Positions 34,063 through 46,920 of a stretch of DNA of 64,000 nucleotides are shown in pieces. Every line of letters starts with the position of its first letter. Position 1 is the stretch's first letter. The DNA comes from Lysobacteraceae bacterium. GTDB lineage: Bacteria; Pseudomonadota; Gammaproteobacteria; Xanthomonadales; Xanthomonadaceae. A program made the translations under genes and the position numbers. The stretch covers positions 1-64,000 of the forward strand of contig JAMLIV010000004.1 in NCBI GenBank assembly GCA_023954075.1, in the 5' to 3' direction. Under the pieces are notes generated by a model. It saw only the letters and a program-made list of their open reading frames with translations. It had not been told where the DNA came from and ran no database searches.

Positions 34063-35310
34063 TCAGCCTGTCCCGCGCGCCTTGAGCGCGGCGTCGACGT
34101 CGTCCAGCGCGCGCCGCAGCCGTTCGGTGGCCTCGGTGATGCGCCGCGGTGCCGCGGCGAGGCTGGTATCGAGGCTGTGGGTCGGGTCATCCAGGATGTC
34201 GCGGCGCAGGACCAGCCCGTGGCGCGCGAGCAGCGGGGCGAGCACATCGTAGCGCTCGCGCAGATCGGCCAGGGTGGCACCGTAGGCGAAGTCGCAGACA
34301 TCGGCGCGTGCGCCGTAGCTGAAGGCATTGGTGAAGAACATGTCGCCGTCCTTCGGGCTGGGCTCGAACACGATCTGGTCGATGTCGTTGTACTGCTGCG
34401 CGTGGCGCTGCATGCCGACCTGCACACGCGACTGCAGCAGGGTGCGGAAGGTCTGCGACAGCACCATCGGCAGACCGCCCGAGGCCAGGCGGTCCGGGCG
34501 TCGCCCGTTGGAATGCTGCGCCTTGGAGGCATCGACCGGCACCAGCGGGTTGATGCCGAAGAAGAGATCGATGCCCTCGTCGAAGGCGAGCGAGGCGTGC
34601 ATGGTGCGGCGCAGGGCACCGTCGACGAACTGGCGTCCGCGAATTTCCACCGGCGGATAGAGCACGGGCAGGGCGGAACTGGCCTGTATGGCGCGGGAAA
34701 TGGGCACGTCGTCCCAGCCCGGCTTGCCGAAGCAGACGACTTCGCCGTTGTCGATGTCGACCGCCACGATGTAGAGCGTGCGTTTGAGGTCGCGGAAGTC
34801 GTCGCTGCGGCCGTGGCGGGTGTAGGCCTGGTGCAGGAAGTGGCCGATCTTGCCGTTGTCGAACAGCCCCGTGGGCACCAGCGCGCCGAGGCTGCTGACC
34901 GCTTCGCCCAGGTGCAGGCTGGTCGGATCCTTGAGCATGCGCCGCCACCAGTCGCGCACCAGCCTCGGTGCCGCCGCCAGGCGCTGGCGATACTCGCGCA
35001 GCGCCGGGCGCACGAAGGTGTCCGGATCGAAACGCACGTCGTTGGCATCGCCGGTGATGAAGATGCGGCACATCTGCTCGGTGTCGATGCGGTTGGCCAG
35101 GCTCGCGGCCAGGAAGGCACCCGAACTGACGCCGACGTAGACATCCAGCGCGGTCAGGTCGAGTCCGTCGATGGCCTGTTCCAGGGCGCGCAGCACGCCC
35201 AGTTCGTACATGCCGCCGATGGGGCCGCCGCCCGCAATGGCAATGCCGATGCGGGAGTGGCTCGGGCGATGACGGGTGGCAGGCTGGAGCAGAAGCATCG
35301 CGAACGCCAT
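34063..35310 (-). CDS. patatin-like phospholipase
   Basis: The 415-residue protein has the patatin catalytic dyad set: oxyanion loop GGGPIGGMYELG near residues 27-38, nucleophile elbow GVSSG near 60-64 (Ser62) and the Asp motif DGALRR near 230. Such enzymes are lipid acyl hydrolases; bacterial relatives act in lipid turnover or polyhydroxyalkanoate granules. The next upstream gene on the same strand is a PHA-system protein, which fits the second role. There is no signal peptide. Confidence 0.9.
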   Translation of the reverse strand: MAFAMLLLQPATRHRPSHSRIGIAIAGGGPIGGMYELGVLRALEQAIDGLDLTALDVYVGVSSGAFLAASLANRIDTEQMCRIFITGDANDVRFDPDTFVRPALREYRQRLAAAPRLVRDWWRRMLKDPTSLHLGEAVSSLGALVPTGLFDNGKIGHFLHQAYTRHGRSDDFRDLKRTLYIVAVDIDNGEVVCFGKPGWDDVPISRAIQASSALPVLYPPVEIRGRQFVDGALRRTMHASLAFDEGIDLFFGINPLVPVDASKAQHSNGRRPDRLASGGLPMVLSQTFRTLLQSRVQVGMQRHAQQYNDIDQIVFEPSPKDGDMFFTNAFSYGARADVCDFAYGATLADLRERYDVLAPLLARHGLVLRRDILDDPTHSLDTSLAAAPRRITEATERLRRALDDVDAALKARGTG

Positions 35311-35454
35311 GGAAATCGGACTCTTCCGATTCTAGCCCGAACCGATTGGAGCAGACCGTCGACTGGAGCGTCGCCTTGTCGCACCGCTTCGGCGCGACGT
35401 GCCGCGCCGCAACCCGCGATGCGCAGGCGCAAGGCGCGTGCGGCGCAGGACGCC

Positions 35455-35730
35455 TCAGCTGAACTCGCGCTCCAGATAGCGCCGGATTTCGCTTTCGATC
35501 GGCCCGCGCAGCATGGAAAGCATGAAGCCCAGGCGCATGACGACATGCACCTCGCTGGGCAGCAGCCGGATCTCTCCTTCGACCCCGGAACGGTTGAACT
35601 CGAGCGCGTCGCCGTTCCAGGCGCAGTCGATCGAGAACCGCTCCTGGATTTTTTCGGCAACGTGCTCGACGGCTGCGCGGGCGTCGTCGTGACTCTGGCA
35701 ATGCGGGTGGCGGATGTCGATGCTGGGCAT
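35455..35730 (-). CDS. polyhydroxyalkanoic acid system family protein
   Basis: The 91-residue protein matches the PHA_gran_rgn family: N-terminal IDIRHPH segment, a helix with ARAAVEHVAEKIQERF, then a beta-rich region and C-terminal helix RGPIESEIRRYLEREF. Members are small START-like proteins linked to PHA granules. It lies 144 nt upstream of the patatin gene on the same strand. Confidence 0.85.
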   Translation of the reverse strand: MPSIDIRHPHCQSHDDARAAVEHVAEKIQERFSIDCAWNGDALEFNRSGVEGEIRLLPSEVHVVMRLGFMLSMLRGPIESEIRRYLEREFS

Positions 35731-35907
35731 GGCGTGCGGAAAGGTCGGGGTGCGCGGATTGTGTTCCGGCAGCGCCCGGATGCCAATGGGTGCGGGAACA
35801 TTGGCGACAGACAGGTGTTGAGAGCATTGGCGATCCCGGCGGCGGCTTTTTCGTGACCTGATGCGGCAACCGCGCTAAAGTTCCGGTCGAACTGCGGAGA
35901 GCACTGA

Positions 35908-36768
35908 ATGCGCCTGGTATTTCCCGGCCGAGACCATCCGGATGCAACCTTGCAGGCAGGGGACTATCGCGTGGGTGTCAGCGAGGAATGCGACATCCGG
36001 GTGCGAGATGCTGACTGGCTGCCACATCACGCGACGCTCTCGGTCGATCCGCAGCGCGGGCTGTGGCTGCGGCTGGAAGACGGTGCCGCCCCGATCCACG
36101 TCAACGCCAGGCCCGTGCGCGAATGCGCGATGTTGCGCCCGGGAGACATCGTGAGCATGGGGCGGGTGCAGTTCAGCGTGCTGCTCGAAGACGATCCCTC
36201 CACGCCGCTCCTGCCGCCGCGCCGCAGCGCACCGATGGACGGTGCGCTGCGCGTTGCCGCATCGCGCGCCGTGCTGCGCGGCGTATCGGGCCTGTCCCAC
36301 GGCCACACCTTTGCCCTCACTTCGGACCTGGTGATCGGCTCGGCCGACGATGCCGACATCCGGATCGAATCGGCCGATGTCGCGCCGCACCACGCCCGCG
36401 TGGAGCTGCACGGCGATCGCATCGTGCTGCGTGCCGAAGCGCCCGGGCAACGCCTGAAGGTCAACGGCATGCTGGTCGAGAACGCGATCCTGCATCCGGG
36501 CGACCAGATCGCGATCGATCCGCACCGCTTCGTGATCGAGGCTCCCGGCCTACCGCCGCGCGGCGGAGGCGCACTGTCGCGCCAGCGTCCCATCACCCAG
36601 GCGATGCCTGCGATTCTTCCCGTGGTGCCGTCATCCGTGCCGGAAGCGGCACCGGCACCGGCACCGGCACCGGCATCGTCGACCGGCCCGAGCGCATGGT
36701 GGCTGCTGGCCGCAGCCTGTGCCATTGCTGCGGCGCTGGCGGGAATACTGTTCTGGGGCCCGCGCTAG
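35908..36768 (+). CDS. tail-anchored protein with two FHA domains
   Basis: The 286-residue protein has one FHA-like domain at about residues 1-95 and a second at about 115-215 (LVIGSADDADIRIESADVAPHHARVEL, with typical Ser/His core). A Pro/Ala-rich linker with six Ala-Pro repeats and a C-terminal membrane helix (about 260-282) follow. FHA domains bind phosphothreonine. No kinase or phosphatase gene is adjacent, so its partner is unknown. The dapB ATG is 48 nt downstream. Confidence 0.85.
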   Translation: MRLVFPGRDHPDATLQAGDYRVGVSEECDIRVRDADWLPHHATLSVDPQRGLWLRLEDGAAPIHVNARPVRECAMLRPGDIVSMGRVQFSVLLEDDPSTPLLPPRRSAPMDGALRVAASRAVLRGVSGLSHGHTFALTSDLVIGSADDADIRIESADVAPHHARVELHGDRIVLRAEAPGQRLKVNGMLVENAILHPGDQIAIDPHRFVIEAPGLPPRGGGALSRQRPITQAMPAILPVVPSSVPEAAPAPAPAPASSTGPSAWWLLAAACAIAAALAGILFWGPR

Positions 36769-36815
36769 ACGTGGCCCGCCCGGCGCGCACCCAAAAGCCC
36801 GGCGGAACTGACCGG

Positions 36816-37556
36816 ATGGCCGCAGCCGACTCGCCCGTCCGGCTCGTGATCCACGGCGCTTCCGGCCGCATGGGGCAGGCGCTGGTGCGGCTGTGCGCGG
36901 AAGCGCCTGCGCTGCGGCTGGTCGCCGCCGTGGCCGGAAGCGAAGCGCCGCACATCGCCGGCGTGCCGGGATTTGCCGCAGGCGAGCTTGCGTCGCTGCC
37001 GGCGTTCGAGGCCTGCATCGACTTCAGCCTGCCGGCGGGATTCGATCGCGTGCTGGATCGCTGCCTCGCGCAGGGGGCCGCTTTCGTCAGCGGCACCACC
37101 GGGCTCGATTCGCACCAGCTGGCGCGACTGGACGAGGCGGCCGCCCGGATTCCCGTGCTCTGGGCCGCGAACTTCAGCCTCGGCGTGGCGGTGCTGCAAG
37201 ACCTCGTCCGCCGCGCCGCCGCAGCCCTGCCGCAGTGGCATCGCGACATCGTGGAAACCCACCACGTCCACAAGAAGGACGCGCCATCAGGCACCGCGCT
37301 GGCGCTGGGCGAATCCATCGTCGAAGGCGGCGGCGCAGCCCCGCACTACGCCAGCCTGCGCGCCGGCGACATCGTCGGTGAACACCTGGTGCAGTTCACC
37401 GGCGCAGGCGAACGCATCGAACTCATCCATCGCGCCACCCACCGCGACATATTCGCCCGCGGCGCACTGCACTGCGCCAGCGCCCTCGCGCATCGAGCGC
37501 CCGGCCGCTACCGGGTAATCGACCTGCTGTCCGGAATGACCGGTCGGGGGGCTTAG
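36816..37556 (+). CDS. dapB: 4-hydroxy-tetrahydrodipicolinate reductase
   Basis: The 246-residue enzyme has the N-terminal dinucleotide motif GASGRMG (residues 14-20), the central FSLGVAVL segment, and the catalytic ETHHVHKKDAPSGTA motif near residues 148-162, whose His, His and Lys are the active site. It makes tetrahydrodipicolinate for lysine and diaminopimelate. In Xanthomonadales it often precedes carAB; here it is followed by a terminator and tRNA-Leu. Confidence 0.95.
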   Translation: MAAADSPVRLVIHGASGRMGQALVRLCAEAPALRLVAAVAGSEAPHIAGVPGFAAGELASLPAFEACIDFSLPAGFDRVLDRCLAQGAAFVSGTTGLDSHQLARLDEAAARIPVLWAANFSLGVAVLQDLVRRAAAALPQWHRDIVETHHVHKKDAPSGTALALGESIVEGGGAAPHYASLRAGDIVGEHLVQFTGAGERIELIHRATHRDIFARGALHCASALAHRAPGRYRVIDLLSGMTGRGA

Positions 37557-37584
37557 GGCGGATGGCAGCGGACAGCAAAGCAAC

Positions 37585-37611
37585 AAAAAACCCCGCCGTA
37601 GCGGGGTTTTT
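37585..37611. terminator. bidirectional intrinsic terminator between dapB and tRNA-Leu
   Basis: CCCCGC-CGTA-GCGGGG is flanked by six A on the left and five T on the right. It can stop dapB transcripts from the left and the convergent tRNA-Leu transcript from the right. Confidence 0.9.
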
Positions 37612-37654
37612 CATGTTCAGACCGGACGCCTGCGGACGGCTGCGGCCAGTATGT

Positions 37655-37959
37655 TGGTGCCCGAGGTCGGACTCGAACCGACAAGCCTTGCGGCGGAGGA
37701 TTTTCATCCCACTTCGGCTTTCGCCGCCGTCCGTTCAGACGTTCGTGGTCTGGAGCACGCCTTCACCTTGGCCTTGCGGCTTTAGGTGCCCGCCGTCTGC
37801 TCTCTACACCTTCCCGAAGCGGGCTTCGGGCTTGGCTCGGCATCAGCTCGGAACGGATCCAGGGCCTTCACCGAGTTTGACGGGCTTCACCTCCAAGGTT
37901 TCCCTCGAAGGGCTCAAATTGTCTGAGTCCTCTGCGTCTACCAATTCCACCACTCGGGC
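37655..37959 (-). tRNA. tRNA-Leu(CAA), interrupted by a group I intron, CCA encoded
   Basis: The 5' exon is 37959-37925 (35 nt) and the 3' exon 37704-37655 (50 nt). Joined they fold as tRNA-Leu: acceptor GCCCGAG/CTCGGGC, D arm, anticodon stem GAGGA/TCCTC with loop CTCAAAA (anticodon CAA), variable arm GCC-GCAA-GGC, T stem GTCGG/CCGAC, discriminator A and encoded CCA. The intron divides the anticodon after C34. The transcript ends toward the terminator at 37585-37611. Confidence 0.92.
37705..37924 (-). ncRNA. group I self-splicing intron (IC3-like) in tRNA-Leu(CAA)
   Basis: The 220-nt intron has the conserved core elements in order: P/P4 region TCAAACTCGGTGAA, Q region GATGCCGAGCCAAGC, R region GGAAGGTGTAGAGA followed by CAGACGG (G-binding site, P7), an S-like segment GTGCTCCAGACC, and the final G before the 3' exon. 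These strings closely resemble the cyanobacterial tRNA-Leu(UAA) and Azoarcus tRNA-Ile introns as I remember them. The guide sequence GAGCCC pairs with exon GGACTC, with a C-G pair where most group I introns have U-G. There is no reading frame for a homing endonuclease. Confidence 0.92.
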
Positions 37960-38045
37960 GTGATGTGCTTGCCGCGGCGCGTGACGCCGGTGCCGTGGCG
38001 AGCGCGGAAGTATACGGCATCGCGCCCACCCTGCAAGGCGCGCGC

Positions 38046-38876
38046 TCAGGCGCGCAGCGCGGCGGCGTGGTGCGCGATGTGCTCGCCGATGAAGCTGGCG
38101 ATGAAGTAGTAGCTGTGGTCGTAGCCGGGCTGCATGCGCAGCAGCAGCGGGTGGTCGACCGCCTCGCAAGCGGCCTGGAACAGCTGCGGCCTGAGCTGGG
38201 CATCGAGGAATTCGTCGGCCTGGCCCTGGTCGATCAGGATCGGCAGCTTTTCCGTGGCCGATTTGACCAGTTCGGTGGCGTCGTACTGTGCCCAGGCCGC
38301 GCGATCCGGGCCGAGGTAGGCAGCCAGCGCCTTTTCGCCCCACGGCACCTGCGAGGGTGCGACGATGGGGGAAAACGCCGAGACGCTGCGATAGCGCCCC
38401 GGGTTCTTCAGCGCGATGGTCAGCGCGCCGTGGCCGCCCATCGAATGGCCGCTGATCGCGCGCGCATCGCTGGCGGCCGGGTCCGCTTCCACCCAGGCCG
38501 GGAGCTCATCGACGATGTAGTCGTACATGCGGTAGTGCTTCGCCCAGGGCTCCTGCGTGGCGTTGACGTAGAAGCCCGCGCCCTTGCCCAGGTCGTAGCC
38601 CTCGGCGTCTGCGACGTCGTTGCCGCGCGGGCTGGTGTCCGGGGCGACGAGGATGATCCCGTGCTCGGCGGCGTAGCGCTGTGCGCCGGCCTTGGTGATG
38701 AAGTTCTGCTCGGTGCAGGTCAGGCCCGAGAGCCAGTACAGCACCGGGCAGGGGCCCTTCTCCGCCTGCGGCGGGAAGTACACGCCCACGGTCATGTCGC
38801 AGCCCAGGACCTCGGAGCGGTGGCGGTAGACGTCCTGCCAGCCGCCGAAGCATGCGCGGTGTTCGATTCTTTCCAA
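38046..38876 (-). CDS. fghA: S-formylglutathione hydrolase
   Basis: The 276-residue esterase-D enzyme has the motifs YWLSGLTC, the nucleophile elbow SGHSMGGHGAL (Ser near 147), the Asp in IDQGQADEF and the catalytic His in GYDHSYYF near 255. It hydrolyses S-formylglutathione to formate and glutathione. The start is proposed at TTG 38876, because the following ERIEHRACFGGWQ matches the family N-terminus and GAGGTG lies four bases upstream; an ATG at 38888 in frame would add four residues. It follows adhC on the same strand, with a REP-like palindrome between. Confidence 0.93.
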   Translation of the reverse strand: MERIEHRACFGGWQDVYRHRSEVLGCDMTVGVYFPPQAEKGPCPVLYWLSGLTCTEQNFITKAGAQRYAAEHGIILVAPDTSPRGNDVADAEGYDLGKGAGFYVNATQEPWAKHYRMYDYIVDELPAWVEADPAASDARAISGHSMGGHGALTIALKNPGRYRSVSAFSPIVAPSQVPWGEKALAAYLGPDRAAWAQYDATELVKSATEKLPILIDQGQADEFLDAQLRPQLFQAACEAVDHPLLLRMQPGYDHSYYFIASFIGEHIAHHAAALRA

Positions 38877-38894
38877 GACACACCTCATCAGACT

Positions 38895-38965
38895 CTGTAG
38901 GAGCGGCCACGGCCGCGAACATGGTTGGGCCGACTCCCCTGTCGCGGCTGTAGCCGCTCCTACAG
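38895..38965. repeat. REP-like palindromic element
   Basis: Two inverted copies of a unit starting CTGTAGGAGCGGC and ending GCCGCGA face each other across a 23-nt spacer. This is the common REP type of Xanthomonadales and pseudomonads. It lies between adhC and fghA. Confidence 0.75.
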
Positions 38966-38994
38966 GTGGTGGCCGGACCGGTGGGAGCATGCGC

Positions 38995-42359
<3,365 letters not shown>

Positions 42360-42365
42360 GCGCGC

Positions 42366-42396
42366 AGTCTGAACCCTGACACCGTGGCAAGGTCAA
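42366..42396 (-). promoter_or_regulatory. CueR-type promoter of copA
   Basis: On the minus strand TTGACC (42396-42391) and CAGACT (42371-42366) are 19 bp apart, the over-long spacing used by MerR-family activators. The spacer holds an imperfect dyad (42374-42392) of CCTTG/CAGGG halves. Transcription should start about at 42359. Confidence 0.7.
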
Positions 42397-42413
42397 GTCA
42401 CCGCGACAGAGGC

Positions 42414-42444
42414 TTGACCTTGACATCATGGCAAGGCGCACCAT
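42414..42444 (+). promoter_or_regulatory. CueR-type promoter of copZ-cueR
   Basis: TTGACC (42414-42419) is followed by the dyad CCTTGACAT-C-ATGGCAAGG (42418-42436). A weak -10 (CACCAT, 42439-42444) follows after 19 bp, the same arrangement as the copA promoter on the other strand. Confidence 0.65.
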
Positions 42445-42482
42445 GTTCAGCGAATTCCCATTCCCCATTCCCGGAGAAAACC

Positions 42483-42683
42483 ATGAGCGAAGTCTTCACC
42501 GTCACCGGCATGACCTGCGGCCACTGCGAGGCGGCCGTGACCCGCGCCATCCGCCGTCTGGATGCACAAGCCCGGATCAGCATCGATCGCGGCCGGAACC
42601 GCGTCGAAGTGGTCCAGTCCAGCCAGCCGCGCGAGACGCTGGCCCGGGCGATCCGCGACGAGGGCTATGACGTTGGCGAGTAG
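42483..42683 (+). CDS. copZ: copper chaperone CopZ (HMA domain)
   Basis: A 66-residue single HMA domain with the metal motif GMTCGHC at residues 9-15 and the ferredoxin-like beta-alpha-beta-beta-alpha-beta length. It would hand Cu(I) to CopA, encoded divergently. GGAGAAAA precedes the ATG. The following MerR gene may begin inside it. Confidence 0.92.
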   Translation: MSEVFTVTGMTCGHCEAAVTRAIRRLDAQARISIDRGRNRVEVVQSSQPRETLARAIRDEGYDVGE

Positions 42684-42741
42684 CCGCAGGCGGGCCCGGG
42701 GATCGGCGCGCGCGTCGGTCGTGGCAATTCCCGCCGAACCG

Positions 42742-43146
42742 GTGAACATCGGCGATGCGGCGCGTGCCTCCGGCGTTTCGACGAGGATGGTGCGCCACTA
42801 CGAATCGCTCGGACTGCTCGGCCAGGTCGTCCGCACCGAGTCCGGCTATCGCCAGTACGGCGAGGCCGACGTGCATGCGCTGCGCTTCATCAAGCGGGCG
42901 CGCGACCTCGGTTTTTCCATGAGCGAAATCACCGATCTGCTGGATCTGTGGCGCAACCGCCGCCGCGCCTCCGCCAGCGTGCGGCGCATCACGCAGGCAC
43001 ACGCAGAGGATCTCGCGCGCCGCATCGAGGCCATGCAGGCCATGCGCCGCACCCTGATGAACCTGCTGGAACACTGCCACGGCGACGCGCGCCCGGAGTG
43101 TCCGATCCTCGACGATCTGGCGGGCGGGGAGGAGACTGCGCGCTGA
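42742..43146 (+). CDS. cueR: MerR-family copper-responsive activator (CueR/HmrR-like)
   Basis: From GTG 42742 the protein has 134 residues, the usual CueR size. It has a winged helix starting NIGDAARASGVSTRMVRHYE, a dimerisation helix, and the metal-binding loop CHGDARPECPIL near the C-terminus, whose two Cys, eight apart, match CueR Cys112/Cys120. The frame is open from ATG 42667, overlapping copZ, which would add 25 residues; the shorter start fits the family N-terminus. It should activate copA and its own operon from the two dyads at 42374-42436. Confidence 0.88.
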   Translation: MNIGDAARASGVSTRMVRHYESLGLLGQVVRTESGYRQYGEADVHALRFIKRARDLGFSMSEITDLLDLWRNRRRASASVRRITQAHAEDLARRIEAMQAMRRTLMNLLEHCHGDARPECPILDDLAGGEETAR

Positions 43147-43176
43147 TTGCAGCGCAGCCGGCTTCCGCAACTCAGA

Positions 43177-43211
43177 CGGGGCGACCTTCCGACCGCCCCG
43201 CTGCGGTTTTT
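43177..43211 (+). terminator. probable terminator between cueR and thiolase
   Basis: CGGGGCG and CGCCCCG pair around a ten-base loop, with five T a few bases further on. The genes on either side converge here. Confidence 0.5.
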
Positions 43212-43228
43212 CACCGGGTTTGAGAGAC

Positions 43229-44422
<1,194 letters not shown>

Positions 44423-44438
44423 GGCTTTCTCCGAAAGC

Positions 44439-44511
44439 GGGGATTAGAGATTGGGGACTGGGGATTCGTGAGAGCGGGGAGGGGAGGGCTTTTTACCAAT
44501 CCCGAATCCCG
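44439..44511. repeat. intergenic GGGGATT-type repeat
   Basis: Three tandem GGGGATT/GGGGACT-like units are followed by GGGATTCG (44461-44468) and, after 34 nt, its inverted partner CGAATCCC (44503-44510). Such elements are frequent between Xanthomonadaceae genes. It may weaken transcription from the FadN-like gene into the thiolase. Confidence 0.55.
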
Positions 44512-44519
44512 CAAACCGC

Positions 44520-46889
44520 TCAGTTCCTGAGCGGCTTGCCGGTCTTGAGCATGTGCATCACGCGCTCCTGGGTCTTGGGCATCTGTGCGAGGGCGATGAA
44601 GTGCTCGCGCTCCAGGCGCAGCAGCCAGTCCTCGTCCACCAGGGAGCCCTTTTCGACCTCGCCGCCGCACAGCACGGTGGCGATGCGGGTGGCGATCTCG
44701 TAGTCGTGCTCGGAGATGAAGCGGCCTTCAAGCATGTTGACCAGCATCATCTTGAAGGTGGAAATGCCGATCTTGCCGGCCACCGGAATGGCGCGCGCGG
44801 GCAGCGGCGGGCGGTAGCCGGATTCGGCCAGCGCCAGCGCCTGGGCCTTGGCCACGTGCAGCAGTTCGAAGGGGTTGAACACCACCACATCATCCGGGCG
44901 CGCAAGGCCGAGTTCCCGGGCCTCCAGCGCGGAGCCGGAGACCTTGCCCATCGCAACGGCGTCGAAGTAGGGCTTCAGGCCGCTGTAGAGATCGCCGCTG
45001 GCGGGCATGTTGGCGCCCACGCGCACGGCGATTTCCTTGAGCCCGCCGCCGGCCGGCAGGAGGCCCACGCCGGCTTCCACCAGGCCGATGTAGCTTTCCA
45101 GCGCCAGCACGCTGCGCGCCGAATGCATCTGGAATTCGCAGCCGCCGCCCAGCGCCATGCCGCGCACCGCGGCCACGACTGGCACCAGCGAATACTTGAG
45201 GCGCTGGCTGGCCTGCTGGAAGTTGGCCACCATGGACTCGAGGCCGGCGAGGTTGCCGGCCTGCAAGAGGCCGATGGCACCGCTCAGGTCAGCGCCCGCG
45301 GAGAAGGGCTCGTTCGGTTGCCACACCACCAGCGCCCTGAAGCCTCTTTCCGCCGCGTCCACGGCTCTCAGCACGCCGTCGATCACGCCGTCGGAGACGG
45401 TGTTCATCTTGGTCTTGAAGTTCAGCACCGCGACGCCGTCGCCGTCGTGCCAAAGGCGCACGGCGTCGGTTTCGAACGCGGTTTCACCCGGCGCGAAGCG
45501 TTCGCCCAGGAGCGGATCGGGGAAGCGCTGGCGCTGGTACACCGCCAGCGAGGAGCGCGGCAGGTCGGTATCGCGCGCCGGGCTGAAGCTGCCGGCGGCA
45601 CCGTGTACGCCGCTGCGTCCGTCGAACACCCAGTCGGGCAGCGGGGCCGTGCTCATCGCCTTGCCCGCGGTGATGTCCTCGGCGATCCAGCCGGCCACCT
45701 GCTTCCAGTCGGCCGCCTGCCAGGTCTCGAACGGGCCGAGCTTCCAGCCGTAGCCCCAGCGGATCGCGAAGTCCACGTCGCGCGCGGTGTCGGCGATCCC
45801 GGCCAGGTGGTAGGCGCTGTAGTGGAACAGATCGCGGAACAGCGCCCAGACGAACTGCGCCTGCGGATGGGCGCTGGCGCGCAGCCGGGCGAACTTCTCC
45901 ACCGGATTCTTCGTCTTGAGGATCTCGACCACCTCGTCGGCGGCCTTGCGGTCACTGGTGCGGTAGTCCTGCTTTTCCAGATCCAGCACCACGATGTTCT
46001 TGCCGACCTTGCGGAAGATGCCGGCACCGGCTTTCTGCCCGAGCGCGCCCTTTTCGATCAGCGCCGTGTGCCAGTCGGGTGCCTTGAAATACGTGTGCCA
46101 CGGGTCATCGGGCAGGGTGTCGGCCATGGTCTTGATGACGTGCGCCATGGTGTCCAGGCCCACCACGTCGGCGGTGCGATAGGTCGCCGACTTTGGGCGG
46201 CCGAGCAGCGGGCCGGTCAGCGCATCGGCCTCGTCGAAGCCCAGGCCGAACTGCGCGGTGTGGTGCATCGTGGAAAGGATCGAGAACACGCCGATGCGGT
46301 TGCCGATGAAGTTCGGCGTGTCCTTGGCGCGAACCACGCCCTTGCCCAGCGTGGTGGTGAGGAAGGTCTCAAGCCCTTCCAGCACCGCCGGCCGGGTCTT
46401 GCCGCAGGGAATCAGCTCGGCCAGGTGCATGTAGCGCGGCGGATTGAAGAAGTGCACGCCGCAGAAGCGCGCGTGCAGCGATTCGGGCAGCGCCTCGACC
46501 AGCGCGTTGATCGACAGCCCCGAGGTGTTGCTGGCGACGATGGCGTGCGGCGCGACGTGATCCTCGATGCGGTCATAGAGCGACTTCTTCCAGTCCATGC
46601 GCTCGGCGATGGCCTCGATGATGAGGTCGCAGCCGCGCAGGAGGTCGAGATGCTGGTCGTAGTTGGCCGGGGTGATGGCACCGGCAAGCGACTTGCTGGC
46701 CAGCGGTGCCGGCGAGAGCTTGCCGAGGTTGGCGATGGCCTTGTCGACGATGCCGTTGGGCGGACCTTCCTTCGCGGGAAGGTCGAACAGCACGGTGTCG
46801 ACGCCGGCGTTGACGAGGTGCGCGGCAATCTGCGCACCCATGACGCCGGCCCCGAGGACAGCGACCTTGCGGATCGGAAGTTGCGACAT
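44520..46889 (-). CDS. 3-hydroxyacyl-CoA dehydrogenase / enoyl-CoA hydratase (FadN-type)
   Basis: The 789-residue protein has the dehydrogenase first (dinucleotide motif VLGAGVMGAQIA near residues 10-20) and the second dehydrogenase domain to about 400. A crotonase domain at about 500-690 shows the oxyanion motif GMALGGGCEFQMHS. This order is opposite to E. coli FadB and the length equals that of Bacillus FadN. It oxidises and hydrates acyl-CoA in beta-oxidation. The ATG at 46889 lies 31 nt after the TetR regulator. Confidence 0.92.
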   Translation of the reverse strand: MSQLPIRKVAVLGAGVMGAQIAAHLVNAGVDTVLFDLPAKEGPPNGIVDKAIANLGKLSPAPLASKSLAGAITPANYDQHLDLLRGCDLIIEAIAERMDWKKSLYDRIEDHVAPHAIVASNTSGLSINALVEALPESLHARFCGVHFFNPPRYMHLAELIPCGKTRPAVLEGLETFLTTTLGKGVVRAKDTPNFIGNRIGVFSILSTMHHTAQFGLGFDEADALTGPLLGRPKSATYRTADVVGLDTMAHVIKTMADTLPDDPWHTYFKAPDWHTALIEKGALGQKAGAGIFRKVGKNIVVLDLEKQDYRTSDRKAADEVVEILKTKNPVEKFARLRASAHPQAQFVWALFRDLFHYSAYHLAGIADTARDVDFAIRWGYGWKLGPFETWQAADWKQVAGWIAEDITAGKAMSTAPLPDWVFDGRSGVHGAAGSFSPARDTDLPRSSLAVYQRQRFPDPLLGERFAPGETAFETDAVRLWHDGDGVAVLNFKTKMNTVSDGVIDGVLRAVDAAERGFRALVVWQPNEPFSAGADLSGAIGLLQAGNLAGLESMVANFQQASQRLKYSLVPVVAAVRGMALGGGCEFQMHSARSVLALESYIGLVEAGVGLLPAGGGLKEIAVRVGANMPASGDLYSGLKPYFDAVAMGKVSGSALEARELGLARPDDVVVFNPFELLHVAKAQALALAESGYRPPLPARAIPVAGKIGISTFKMMLVNMLEGRFISEHDYEIATRIATVLCGGEVEKGSLVDEDWLLRLEREHFIALAQMPKTQERVMHMLKTGKPLRN

Positions 46890-46920
46890 GGTGGAAGCTC
46901 CGGTGGGTGGGGAGGGAGGA

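Noticed and set aside
36640-36680. CCGGCA repeats in the FHA gene as a possible CRISPR or microsatellite element
   Set aside because: They encode an in-frame Ala-Pro linker; there are no spacers or repeat arrays. No CRISPR array was seen anywhere in the window.
37657-37963. Short protein frames crossing the tRNA-Leu region
   Set aside because: The sequence is fully explained by tRNA exons and a group I intron; no homing endonuclease motifs such as LAGLIDADG or GIY-YIG are present in any frame.
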